A DNA stretch of 64,000 nucleotides from an uncultured Gammaproteobacteria bacterium (GCA_937967995.1 CALBTB010000003.1:1-64000); one strand, 5' to 3'; counted from the first letter of the stretch, positions 49,128-58,856 are shown. Translations and numbers: made by a program. The notes: generated from the sequence alone by a model not told the origin.

Positions 49128-52100
49128 TTAAATATTGAGTGTTGCCTGGAAATAAACAGTACTGTCGGGAATGTACTGGGGGTTAACATTGAACACATCA
49201 GAACGGTAGGGTGTCATATCCTGAAACAGAAATTCATTATCGAAGATGTTCTTAAAGGTTAAGCTAATCAATCCCTGTCTATCTGGAAGCCGATAGCCGA
49301 CAACAATATCTGTTACATTAAATTGCTCGCTTTTTTCTGAAACTGAAGGTTCAGTGTAACGGGCATCCTGTTTTACATAAGTCTGTGTAAGGCGGCTAAA
49401 GAATCCTGATGAATGAATATAGTTTAACGATATTGGAACTGAAACTGTTTTTAGGTATTTTAGGTCGATACTCTCAGTATCGAATTCCTCGAACTCAATT
49501 GTGGAATTAACAGTCCAGTTATGATTTATACTCCAGCTTGAGTATATATTAGCTAAATCCTCGTTTTGGGTTCTGAACGTGGTTACAGCTGGTGTTCCCG
49601 ATACACTCGGGTTTTCCAGTTGCCGTCTTACATATTCAAACCCATAAGCAAATCGCGAGCTTGTGTATCCATCCAGGGCGAATCCCAGGTTTTTAGATTC
49701 TGCGGCATTTGGATCATCATAGAATTGAGTAAAGCCAGCAATGTGTGTTGGTTCGATTGTTTGATTAACTGACAGGGTCCTTTTGGTATTTTCAAATGCA
49801 GCGACTCTGAACGCAATGTTCTGATTAATAGTCCAGACTAGACCTAACTTTGGATTTACTTCTTCGATATTCAGATCAGGTGTTTCATTATCAAGATCAA
49901 TATAATTTACACCAAGAGTAGTGCTTACATTTGGATTAATCGTGAAATTATTGTAAACATAGAAGTTTTTCTGATCTGTTGTTGGAAAGGAAGTATTTGG
50001 AGGATTCGGTGTGCCAAATACGATGGTTATGATATCTCTTCTTGAATTAATATCAGTAACTCCACCACCAATAATCAAATTATAGTTTTTTGTATCCAGG
50101 ATATACTGTAACTGGTGATCATTACTGTTGTCATTTCGATTAGTGTTAAGTGTTACAGCTGTATTGATTGGATTTACCAGGGTGGTATAGCGGGTGTTAT
50201 AGAAATAAGAATATAGCAGGTTAGAGTGATTACCCATTTTATAATGCAAACCTAAACGTCCTGTTTCCTCATCCAGAGAACGTCGATTATCCGGGTCAAA
50301 ACCATCTTCCTGTGACTGGCGTGGATCACCCTGCAAGGTGTCACGGCTGGTGTATTCCAGTTGTGCGCTAAAGTTGTTTGAGATCTGATACTGGAAGAAG
50401 GCGTTGCGAATATCGTGATTGACATCCGCATTGTCACGATGTCCGTCCGTATTATAACTGAATTGCCCAAAGCTATAGGCCAGATTATTCTGTACGCCAG
50501 ACAGGACCAGTTCGTCTGCGACCAGGTTATGTGTACCAACGATGGCAGTTGCATTGATCAAGGTCTGGTTACGACTAAATAAAGTATTGTATTCGTTGAG
50601 TGAGGACAGGTTTGGTCCAATGGTCGAGTCCAAGCCGAGATTGGTTTCCCGGACATGGGGTTGTACGCTGTATGCCCCAATGGGTTGTAACAACTGACTC
50701 TGTAACAAGGCGCTGGCACGGGCAATTTCGTGAAACTTGCGGGCGCTGTATATATCTGACAAAAAGCGTAACGCGGAACTGTTGGCTGGGTTTTCCGCCA
50801 GTGACTTCGTTGCCTCGTTCAATCCCGCCTGTTCAAAACCCAGTTGATTATAAACACGTCCCAGGCTCACACTCCGTGCCGCTTCATCCTGATCGAGTTG
50901 CAGGCTGGAACGATACACGGCGCGGTTGTCGTTCAGCTCAATGGATTTGTTCAGATCTTCCAGTGCGCCGACCGGATCATTTTCAGTTTGTTTACGGATA
51001 GCGTCGTAGAACCAGGGTGTTGGATCATTCGGGTCCAGTTGTTTGGCCATGGCAAATTGTTCCGCATCCAGCGGGCTGCGTTTTTCTTCGAAGTAGGCTT
51101 TGCCGAGATAACTGCGTATGATGGCGTTGTTGGGATCGAGGCTGGCGGCGATTTCAATGTCGCGTCGACCTTCGGCTAGCTGATTGTCGCGAATTTTTGC
51201 CAGGCCCAGTCCAAGCCGAGGTAGCGGGTCTACCTGATCAAGTGCAATCGCTCGTTCAAAGGCATTCATCGCATCGTTGATATCAATCTGTAACAGGTAG
51301 GCGAAACCCAGCACCGTCTGGGTGCGGGCAAGATCAGGATTGATACTCGTAGCACGTTGCGCGGAGTCCAATGCACGGCTGAGTGAGCCGGTGGCTAAGT
51401 GCAATTCGGCCAGGCGTGCCCAGGCAAGTGCGTTGTTCGGTTCGGACACCGTGGCCTGTTCGGCACTTTCCAGTGCACGGGGCAGTTGCCGTTTGGCCTG
51501 CCAGGCATAGGAGCGCGCAATATGGGCGCCGGCCAGATCAGGTGATTGCTGGACTGCACGGTCAGCCAGTTGCACGGCGTCATCGGGCAGGTTACTGACA
51601 ACGGCAATGATGGCCTGAAGTGATAATGCTTCGGCACTGTCTTTATCTTCGAGCCGTTGACGTGCGGCGTCGACCTGACCGGTGTAGAGAAGCGATTGTG
51701 CTTCGGCGATATCGTCTGTGGCTTTTTCAAATACCGGTGGAAAATACAGTGCCCACTGCACTGCATCGCGAGGGTTGGCGACCAGTACCTTGCGCGGTGC
51801 GCTGCTCGCATCGGCGACACTGGTTTCATCCTGGGTAATACGTAACTGGCCATGTGTGTTTTCAGTTAACACGACACCTTCAAAGACAGTGACACGGCTT
51901 TGTTGATCCGTCACAGCAACAACAAATTCCGTACCTTCAATTGCGGCATTCACGAAAGGTGTGTTGACTTTCAGGCTGCGCGGTACGCGGGAAATAAAAT
52001 GTGCGATACCTTTCAAAAGTTCTAAAAGTGACGGGCCATCATCTTTTATGTCTGAAAGTGTAATAGCTGAATTCTGGCCGAGTCGTAACAGGGTTTCATT

Positions 52101-52337
52101 GCTGAGAATAATGGCGGCGCGGGCCTTGTCGCCAACACGAATCTGGTCGCCAGGACAAAACGGTTCCTGAAGTTTGACAGGGGTCCAGTCGGACTGGCCA
52201 GTGCGTTTGGCTTCTACACTGCCCTGGACAGAGGCGATCTTGGCGACCCAGGGATCACAACGATCCTTGTCCGCAGCCCAAGTTGATGTCGAGCAGGTAA
52301 TGAGCAATAGCCCTGCCCAAAGCAAACGCTTTCCCAT
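49128..52337 (-). CDS. FecR domain-TPR-outer membrane beta-barrel fusion protein
   Basis: A 1069-residue exported protein with an unusual domain order. The signal peptide (MGKRLLWAGLLLITCSTSTW) is followed by a FecR domain (about 30-155, with KVNTPFVNAAIEGTEFVVAV). About ten TPR repeats (about 205-570, for example SYAWQAKRQLPRALESAEQA and NDAMNAFERAIALDQVDPLP) come next. A C-terminal beta-barrel-like region (about 600-1069) has alternating aromatic strands and a TonB-receptor-like end (SLTFKNIFDNEFLFQ, then YFQATLNI). There is no TonB plug domain and no ECF sigma gene. The ATG at 52337 is chosen over the TTG at 52373. Base composition drops sharply after about 50280. It lies downstream of the CHASE2 cyclase. 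Confidence 0.8.
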   Translation of the reverse strand: MGKRLLWAGLLLITCSTSTWAADKDRCDPWVAKIASVQGSVEAKRTGQSDWTPVKLQEPFCPGDQIRVGDKARAAIILSNETLLRLGQNSAITLSDIKDDGPSLLELLKGIAHFISRVPRSLKVNTPFVNAAIEGTEFVVAVTDQQSRVTVFEGVVLTENTHGQLRITQDETSVADASSAPRKVLVANPRDAVQWALYFPPVFEKATDDIAEAQSLLYTGQVDAARQRLEDKDSAEALSLQAIIAVVSNLPDDAVQLADRAVQQSPDLAGAHIARSYAWQAKRQLPRALESAEQATVSEPNNALAWARLAELHLATGSLSRALDSAQRATSINPDLARTQTVLGFAYLLQIDINDAMNAFERAIALDQVDPLPRLGLGLAKIRDNQLAEGRRDIEIAASLDPNNAIIRSYLGKAYFEEKRSPLDAEQFAMAKQLDPNDPTPWFYDAIRKQTENDPVGALEDLNKSIELNDNRAVYRSSLQLDQDEAARSVSLGRVYNQLGFEQAGLNEATKSLAENPANSSALRFLSDIYSARKFHEIARASALLQSQLLQPIGAYSVQPHVRETNLGLDSTIGPNLSSLNEYNTLFSRNQTLINATAIVGTHNLVADELVLSGVQNNLAYSFGQFSYNTDGHRDNADVNHDIRNAFFQYQISNNFSAQLEYTSRDTLQGDPRQSQEDGFDPDNRRSLDEETGRLGLHYKMGNHSNLLYSYFYNTRYTTLVNPINTAVTLNTNRNDNSNDHQLQYILDTKNYNLIIGGGVTDINSRRDIITIVFGTPNPPNTSFPTTDQKNFYVYNNFTINPNVSTTLGVNYIDLDNETPDLNIEEVNPKLGLVWTINQNIAFRVAAFENTKRTLSVNQTIEPTHIAGFTQFYDDPNAAESKNLGFALDGYTSSRFAYGFEYVRRQLENPSVSGTPAVTTFRTQNEDLANIYSSWSINHNWTVNSTIEFEEFDTESIDLKYLKTVSVPISLNYIHSSGFFSRLTQTYVKQDARYTEPSVSEKSEQFNVTDIVVGYRLPDRQGLISLTFKNIFDNEFLFQDMTPYRSDVFNVNPQYIPDSTVYFQATLNI

Positions 52338-52507
52338 GTCGTTCGCGACTCCCTGTTTCTTTATTATTTTCAATTGATGGCGGTAGTGCTAAGAAATTAG
52401 CGGGTAACCGGCTTAATTGTGATCGAATTATAACCGCACTCACTTACATTGTGTTGGAAAATTTTAACAATTGTTAATGAATATGTAGGTGCCCTGAAAG
52501 GGTGCTG

Positions 52508-54748
52508 TTATTTCGTTGTCAGTAAGATGATTCCGTGATGATGTTCGGGTGGATGACGCAAACAGTCCTCGCAATACTGGCGATAAAATGCGCTGGGACC
52601 GTCCGATGTGCTGGCCAGAATGGCATCAAAAGCGTCCATTGCGGTGCGCCATTCTTCCTGTTCAACTAATGAAACCGCGTCTTCGAATTCCTTATATATA
52701 GTGTTGTTCTCAGTCGCCCTGTCACCAACCAGTTCGTATATACCGAGCGCGGTGGTTTTACCTGCCAGTTGAAAGCGGCCGATATAGCGGGTCTGCAAAT
52801 TATCGAGCTGTTGCGCGACAGCATCAGAAACGAGAATGCGTGTCCCCAGGTATTTGTTCAGCCCTTCGATGCGTGACGCCGTATTCACGATATCACCGAT
52901 TGCACGGTATTCGTAATGGTCAAGTGCACCCACATGGCCCATGACGATCTCGCCGGCATGCAGCCCGATGCGTGTCGGTAGAGAGTGTTGCGGATGTTCC
53001 TGATTAAATAGCTCAAGTGCTGTCTGAATTTGTAGTGCTGAATTACAGGCCTGACGATGTTGCCCGGGTTTATTGGCGATGTTGGCCCAGATGACCATGA
53101 CGGCATCGCCCACCACATCGGACACAATGCCGTTGTGATCGCTGACGGGTTTAAAGACAGTCGCGTAGTAGTCATTCATCAGGCTGTGTAACTGTTGCGG
53201 ATCCAGGTGTTCGGACAGGTGCGTATACTGTTCCGCATCCGTTGCCATGACGATGCCCTGTACTTTTTCGCCTGGCTGGGTAAGGTGATCCATGTTCTGC
53301 GCAAGTTTATCGACTACCTCGACCGGCAGGTGATAGCCAAATGCGGCACGAATATTACGACGCTCGCGTTGTACATCCAGGTATTTCCAGAGAAAGGTCA
53401 GGCCTGTGGCAAGCGGTAGTTGCCAGAGCAAAGGCGTGGTGAGAGGCAACCAGATGTAGTAGCGTGCAAACGTAAAATAAACAGTAACGGCATAGAGTGT
53501 GCCCAGTACGAGTGCGACCGGAATCTGCATGACGCCCGGCACATACTTTAACAGGATACAGATGAGCAAACCCCAGATGACGATCAGCAATATATCCTGT
53601 GTTGCCGAGGGTACGTGCAGGGCCTGACGCTGCAGAAGGTTGGCAAAGGCGGTCGCCATGATCTCCACACCACTGATATCCACGCCGCTATCCTCATCGG
53701 TAAAAACCGTGAAGAAGCCGTCTTTTTGTTCCGGCTGAAATGATTCGGAGAAACCAACGAACACGGCCTTGCCTGCCAGGTCGAGCGTAGCAGGATCAGC
53801 TTGCAACACCTGGTAAAACGGCAGGGTTCGTATGGTGTGAGGTGCACCGTAAAAATTCAGATACATACTGTGTGGTGCAGAATAGGTATAGATAAGGGCT
53901 GCCAGTTGTTGACGCTGTTGTTCGGTCAATTCCCTTTTATTCAAATCCTGACTAAGCAGGTTGGCCAATGATTGGTGCTGAACAAACAGCTGACGTAATT
54001 GCCGGGTGATGTTATGTATGGCGCGCTGTTGACGCACCTCAGTCGCAGATACGGGAAGTTGTATATCCGCCTGTGGCAGGTGTTTTACAAGCATGGCACG
54101 CAACTCGTCATAGACGGATAAACCATGCAATTGCAGCATGGTCACCGGCATGGTGGGCGCGTCACTCAGCTCAGGCTTGTACAACAGGAAATGGTTTACC
54201 TTGGCCGGGACCTTGGGTAAGGGAAAGGGCGACAGGCCCTGCGTGTTTTCAGCCAGTACCGGCAGCGGGGAAATGAGCTTCTCGATGACGGCATGGCCGT
54301 TTGCCCCCATATCGATCATTTCCTGCCTGAGATACTGAAACAAAACAACATTATTGGCCCGCTGCAGGGCCGCCGCAAATTCCCGGTTATGTGCTTCATC
54401 CCGTGTTTCCTCAAAGATAATGTCAAAAGCGATAGCGCTGGCACCGGCCTGGGTTAGTTGATCCACCAGCTTACCATGCAGGTGGCGTGGCCATTTGCGT
54501 GGTTTATTGGGCAGGGTCAGGTTGCGTGAGGAATCCTGATCGATACTGACGACGACAACGTCACGTGGTGCGTCTATTTCACCACGTAATTTAAACAGCC
54601 ATGACAGGCTGATATCTTCTTCCAGCCATCGTCCCAGCGGTGTGAGTGACAGGATCAAGCCGCTGACAATGACAATAATACTGATCAGGATCAGTCGAAT
54701 CCGGCTGTGGACATCTGGACGGTTATTGTGTGTGCGGCTATAAATCAT
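52508..54748 (-). CDS. CHASE2-domain class III nucleotide cyclase
   Basis: A 746-residue membrane sensor-cyclase. One N-terminal helix (about 17-37), a CHASE2 sensor domain (about 45-380, starting PRDVVVVSIDQDS, with AFVGF-like KAVFVGFSESFQPEQKDGFF), three helices (about 385-456) and a class III cyclase domain (about 485-680) are present. Metal-binding Asp504 (MATDAEQYTHLSE) and Asp548 (VVGDAVMVIW) and the transition-state pair Asn622/Arg626 (DIVNTASRIEG) are intact. The lysine that usually selects adenine is replaced by Asp544, so the product (cAMP or cGMP) is uncertain. It is divergent from the crp-like gene. Confidence 0.88.
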   Translation of the reverse strand: MIYSRTHNNRPDVHSRIRLILISIIVIVSGLILSLTPLGRWLEEDISLSWLFKLRGEIDAPRDVVVVSIDQDSSRNLTLPNKPRKWPRHLHGKLVDQLTQAGASAIAFDIIFEETRDEAHNREFAAALQRANNVVLFQYLRQEMIDMGANGHAVIEKLISPLPVLAENTQGLSPFPLPKVPAKVNHFLLYKPELSDAPTMPVTMLQLHGLSVYDELRAMLVKHLPQADIQLPVSATEVRQQRAIHNITRQLRQLFVQHQSLANLLSQDLNKRELTEQQRQQLAALIYTYSAPHSMYLNFYGAPHTIRTLPFYQVLQADPATLDLAGKAVFVGFSESFQPEQKDGFFTVFTDEDSGVDISGVEIMATAFANLLQRQALHVPSATQDILLIVIWGLLICILLKYVPGVMQIPVALVLGTLYAVTVYFTFARYYIWLPLTTPLLWQLPLATGLTFLWKYLDVQRERRNIRAAFGYHLPVEVVDKLAQNMDHLTQPGEKVQGIVMATDAEQYTHLSEHLDPQQLHSLMNDYYATVFKPVSDHNGIVSDVVGDAVMVIWANIANKPGQHRQACNSALQIQTALELFNQEHPQHSLPTRIGLHAGEIVMGHVGALDHYEYRAIGDIVNTASRIEGLNKYLGTRILVSDAVAQQLDNLQTRYIGRFQLAGKTTALGIYELVGDRATENNTIYKEFEDAVSLVEQEEWRTAMDAFDAILASTSDGPSAFYRQYCEDCLRHPPEHHHGIILLTTK

Positions 54749-54936
54749 ATATGCTTGTTCTTATAACATATATTAAGAAGTTCTTACTCATTGGCCAGGT
54801 TATCGGCCGATGAATCTTATAACGGTGGAGAAGCTGGTGATAAAGTGTATGACCTGATGGGTTAGACTTTGTCATATCAGCAGATTATGCCAGGCAGGCA
54901 AAATGATATGGACAGGGATACCCAAGAGGTCAAAAA

Positions 54937-55581
54937 ATGCTGCATAAAGTATACATGTTCTCCGAGCTGGCCCCGGCCGAGACTGATGCTCTAACAGCGC
55001 ATTGTCAGACGCGTACATATCCGGCCAACTCTATATTAATCAACGAAGGTGATAACACCGATTCGCTCTATGTCATTCTGGAGGGCGAGGTCAAGGTCTA
55101 TGCCAGTGATGAAACCGGCAAGGAAGTGATTCTCAACATTCTGGGACCGGGCGAATATTTTGGTGAACTGTCACTGGTCGATGATCAGCCCCGTTCGGCC
55201 TCGGTGATGACGCTAAGTCCGATCAAGACCATGATCATTTCCAAGTCAGAATTCAAGCGCTGCCTGGCGGAAAACCCGGAACTGTCTTTCAACCTGATTC
55301 GTTCACTGACCAAACAGGTACGGGCACTGACGGACAGTGTAAAAAATCTGGCCCTGATGGATGTGTATGGGCGCGTTGCACATACCCTGCTGGATCTGGC
55401 AACGGATGTGGATGGTAAACATGTGATTCAGCAGAAGCTCACCCACCAGGACATCGCCAATATGGTGGGGGCCTCGCGAGAAATGGTGAGTCGTATCTTA
55501 AAAGATCTGACAACCGGTGGTTATATCAGCGTTGATAAGAAACATATCACGATCAACGAGAAGCTACCCGCTGCCTGGTAA
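54937..55581 (+). CDS. Crp/Fnr-family transcriptional regulator, Crp-type
   Basis: A 214-residue cyclic-nucleotide-responsive regulator. The N-terminal cNMP-binding domain has the phosphate-binding cassette FGELSLVDDQPRSASV, with Glu77, Arg86 and Ser87 conserved as in Crp. A long dimer helix follows. The HTH recognition helix ASREMVSRILKDL keeps Arg181, Glu182 and Arg186, the residues with which Crp reads TGTGA. The FNR cysteine set is absent. It is divergent from the CHASE2 cyclase gene, from which it may receive its ligand. Its last 18 bases overlap the convergent batD gene. Confidence 0.92.
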   Translation: MLHKVYMFSELAPAETDALTAHCQTRTYPANSILINEGDNTDSLYVILEGEVKVYASDETGKEVILNILGPGEYFGELSLVDDQPRSASVMTLSPIKTMIISKSEFKRCLAENPELSFNLIRSLTKQVRALTDSVKNLALMDVYGRVAHTLLDLATDVDGKHVIQQKLTHQDIANMVGASREMVSRILKDLTTGGYISVDKKHITINEKLPAAW

Positions 55582-57030
55582 CAGGATCAGGCGACGCTGC
55601 CTGCATATAACTGATAGCTTCTGACGCAGTTGTTCGAAGTCCCTGTCTTTTGACGGTAAATACATAACATCCAGCAGTCTGAGTGGAACAGATTCCAGAT
55701 TTCCACATTGATTTAGCAGATAACCATACCAGTCTCTCGCTGTTATATTTTCACGAAGTCCCTCTGCCAAAGCCATTTTGTTCATAATCTGACGTAATTG
55801 GTCTGCATTATTCATGTCTGACAGTTGTGTAAGGGCAGTTGTGTAGAAACGGTAGCGGCGCCAAATTCTGATCAGAATGTTGACAAGATATTTACCCAAA
55901 ATAAATAGCAGGATAAGTACGAGCAACAACAGAACAGCCTGTAACCAGTTACTTATAATAGTTAATCGCTGTCCCGTTACATGGAAGGTTTTTATTACGC
56001 CCTGATCCGGTTCGAAGTACTGTAGTCGAATGGCAGGCATTATATGAATGCCCTGTTTCGTAATTGTCACAGGGATAGCGTAGCGGACCGTAGTAGATAT
56101 ACCTGTTGTGTCAGTTTTCTGTATTACTGATTTTTGAGAAGCATGAAATTGAAATACCTCATTACTCTGGAGCTGGACTTCATAGGCAGGCATCGATGTC
56201 TCGGTAACACCGTTAAGGGTAATGTCCAGATTTATCGTCGAAAGTTCTCCTGGCGACAACCAGTTCTGAACGACTTTATATTGATCGACCTGTACCTTGC
56301 CAACAGGTATGGTTCCCGGCAGGTAGGCGGGTAACGGATTGACCTGCAGTCTGGTATAAGGCAGGTAAAAGCGGTGTGTGATAACGCCGTCACGCACCAT
56401 GTTAACAGGTGGCAGGCTGAATGCTGTTTCACCTGTTGCTGTCGGTATGATCACCCAACCGATGTGGTAACGAAAATACCCTTTGGTACTCTTGATTTCT
56501 CCACTGTTAATGCTTATTGGAAATATCTCGTCGCGTTGTTCCGTGTCCCTGGTGTGCTCAAAAACGACATGGCTGTCCTGAATATCTATTTCACAGAATA
56601 TAGATAGTTGTTGAAGTTGCCAGACATCTGTGACTGGTGCAGGACAGTTGATATTTATCTGCGATGCAGATTTTGGATCGACCGGCCTGGTGACTGTCAC
56701 ATTGACTGGAATGGTTCTGTCATTCTCAAATCTCAGGGATGGCAGAGTAAGTTGTCCGGGTTGCCGCGGATACAGCCTGATTTGTGTGGCTGGTGTTTTT
56801 GTAACTTTATCGTGCACTGTAATAAACTGTTTATCGACGTATACGAGCTCCTCCCAGGGAGTGAAGTCAATCTTCTCGAGGGTTTTATCGTTTAGTTCGG
56901 TACGAATCGTTATCCAGAGTGGTTTGCCGTATTCAACCTGCTGTGTTGCCGGTAGAACAGTTACACTTTTGCCCAGCAGTGGCATCGATAGCAAAGAAAG
57001 AAAAACAGTAAACAAATACCGGACTACCAT
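55564..57030 (-). CDS. batD: BatD-family protein
   Basis: A 488-residue exported membrane protein that closes the moxR-bat operon. The signal peptide MVVRYLFTVFLSLLSMPLLG is followed by BatD-type immunoglobulin-like repeats (QVEYGKPLWITIRTELN; FCEIDIQDSHVVFEHTRDTE), a membrane helix near residues 355-380 (AVLLLLVLILLFILGKYL) and a cytoplasmic tail of about 100 residues. Bat proteins are linked to oxygen or stress tolerance and may form a membrane complex with MoxR. It overlaps the preceding gene by seven bases. Confidence 0.85.
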   Translation of the reverse strand: MVVRYLFTVFLSLLSMPLLGKSVTVLPATQQVEYGKPLWITIRTELNDKTLEKIDFTPWEELVYVDKQFITVHDKVTKTPATQIRLYPRQPGQLTLPSLRFENDRTIPVNVTVTRPVDPKSASQININCPAPVTDVWQLQQLSIFCEIDIQDSHVVFEHTRDTEQRDEIFPISINSGEIKSTKGYFRYHIGWVIIPTATGETAFSLPPVNMVRDGVITHRFYLPYTRLQVNPLPAYLPGTIPVGKVQVDQYKVVQNWLSPGELSTINLDITLNGVTETSMPAYEVQLQSNEVFQFHASQKSVIQKTDTTGISTTVRYAIPVTITKQGIHIMPAIRLQYFEPDQGVIKTFHVTGQRLTIISNWLQAVLLLLVLILLFILGKYLVNILIRIWRRYRFYTTALTQLSDMNNADQLRQIMNKMALAEGLRENITARDWYGYLLNQCGNLESVPLRLLDVMYLPSKDRDFEQLRQKLSVICRQRRLILLPGSG

Positions 57031-58856
57031 GGCCTGACTCCTGGTATTATTTCCGGACGTTCACGTGGCGCCACAAACTCCTCTTCCTTTTCATACATAC
57101 GCTTCCATATGGATGATTCGCTGTTAGGAAAATGAATAAGACGATCTGTAATGGACTTGATATCAGTAATCGTGTAAGTCCATTGCGGATCTTTGTTCTC
57201 CACAATATTTTCAGAAGCCGGCCTGGCTTGTTGTAGCTGAATATCCGGGACAATAGCCGGTGTTTCTTCGCTAAAGTCTGGCAGGATCGGCTGGTTATCA
57301 GCATCGTCGTCACTAAGGGTCAGGCGACCACGGCTGATATCCACATTGTCCAGTACCGGTGCTGTGCGTACGCCAGTACCTTCACGTTTGGCAATAAAGG
57401 GAGGATTTGTACCTGTATCCTGTTGCAGCGCTATGGCATATTCAAGATTAATTTTTGCGGCATTATGCTGAGGGTCGTAACGCAATACATCTCGATAGAT
57501 TGATTCTGCCTGTCGGTAGGACTTCTTCTGGTAATAGCTGTTGCCGAGATTGAATAATGCCTGACTACGTTCTGAATCTGTATTTGCCAGTAAGAGTGCC
57601 TGAACATAGGTTGCTATGGCTTGATCATACTGACGTTGCCCGTAGGCACTTGCAGCCTCACCCATTCTTGCTCTGAAACCATCGAGTTGTGAAAATAGTT
57701 TTTGAGCTGATTGCAGATTACCTTTTTTATAGGCGTTGTAGGCTGTGTCATACGAAGCCTGGTTGGCAAAGACCGGTACAGAAAAGACCAAGCCGCAAAA
57801 AACAACGCAAATCGGTATTATAGTATTGGCAATACCAGACGTACGATAGTTAAGACGTAAATGCGACAGTAGAATCAGGATGAATCCGGGTAAAATGAAC
57901 CAGGACGCCAGTTCTCTCCAGACAATAATAGTTGAATCTGAGCGTTGTGATTGTGTCAACGTATGCTGTCGAATACCATTATCGTATAGATGTGCCCAGT
58001 CATCATCGTTGTCAGTCACATGGCTATACTTCCCATTGCTACCCTGGGCAAGCGTTATCAGACTGGTTTCCTGAAGTTGAGATATCACAGGTTTACCATC
58101 ATTGCGTAACCATTCTCCATCTCTGAACAGGGGCGAGCCCTGTCTGCTACCTGTACCGAGTGCATAAATACGAATGGAGTTGTTTCTCAGTCGAATGAGC
58201 AGATTCTTGACGTCATCTGTGTAATCATCAGGAAGCTTGCTGGTTTCTCCGTCACTGATTAATAAAATTGTTTTCGCGGCATTCTTGCGTTTGAATTGCC
58301 TGGCAGCGAAATTCAGGGCGCTGTATAGATTCGATCCTTCTGTGGGCAATGACTGCGTCTCAAGCATGCTGATGTAATGTCGCAATACAGACTTATCTGC
58401 AGTAGGCGGGGTCATGATATGTGGTCTGGCTGCGAAGACAATTATTCCCATTTGAATATTATTCATACGACTCACCAGGTCAAATAGCTCAAGTTTGCCT
58501 CGTTCAATCCGGTTTGGCCTGATATCCCTGGCATTCATTGAATACGAGAGGTCAAATACGACCTGTACTTCATGAAAACGGTCGGTATCAGAATCAATAT
58601 GACGTTCCGCAATTCTTGGGCCGGACAGGGCAATGGCGAACATGAGTATTGCCAGGTTAAATATGCCAAACCGGATATATCCGAGAAATCCAGAATGCCT
58701 GAACCTGACCAGAACCCACGGGTAAAGCGCTTTATCTGAAAAGTTATTCGAACGTATACGATAAAAAAGAAAAGAGATGGCAACAATAATTATTGGTTGG
58801 GCTGCCAGTAATAACCACCATGCGTTGCGTAACTCGATACTGTTCAGAATACTCAT
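57024..58856 (-). CDS. VWA-TPR protein, BatB/BatC fusion
   Basis: A 610-residue protein that combines two Bat functions. The N-terminal membrane helices (about 10-32 and 57-80) and a VWA domain with MIDAS motif VFDLSYSMNARD and the DGETSK loop form the BatB part. After further helices near 315-365 come TPR repeats (about 370-490, YDTAYNAYKKGNLQSAQKLF; LFNLGNSYYQKKSYRQAESI), the BatC part. The C-terminal 120 residues are polar and probably disordered. Overlaps with both neighbours show tight translational coupling. Confidence 0.9.
   Translation of the reverse strand: MSILNSIELRNAWWLLLAAQPIIIVAISFLFYRIRSNNFSDKALYPWVLVRFRHSGFLGYIRFGIFNLAILMFAIALSGPRIAERHIDSDTDRFHEVQVVFDLSYSMNARDIRPNRIERGKLELFDLVSRMNNIQMGIIVFAARPHIMTPPTADKSVLRHYISMLETQSLPTEGSNLYSALNFAARQFKRKNAAKTILLISDGETSKLPDDYTDDVKNLLIRLRNNSIRIYALGTGSRQGSPLFRDGEWLRNDGKPVISQLQETSLITLAQGSNGKYSHVTDNDDDWAHLYDNGIRQHTLTQSQRSDSTIIVWRELASWFILPGFILILLSHLRLNYRTSGIANTIIPICVVFCGLVFSVPVFANQASYDTAYNAYKKGNLQSAQKLFSQLDGFRARMGEAASAYGQRQYDQAIATYVQALLLANTDSERSQALFNLGNSYYQKKSYRQAESIYRDVLRYDPQHNAAKINLEYAIALQQDTGTNPPFIAKREGTGVRTAPVLDNVDISRGRLTLSDDDADNQPILPDFSEETPAIVPDIQLQQARPASENIVENKDPQWTYTITDIKSITDRLIHFPNSESSIWKRMYEKEEEFVAPRERPEIIPGVRPW

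Noticed and set aside
49128..52337. FecR protein as an anti-sigma regulator of iron uptake
   Set aside because: There is a cleavable signal peptide, no cytoplasmic anti-sigma domain and no ECF sigma gene next to it.
54758..54779. TTCTTA/TAAGAA inverted repeat before the CHASE2 gene
   Set aside because: Six-base AT-rich arms with ten bases between are expected by chance in such a region; not strong enough to call an operator.
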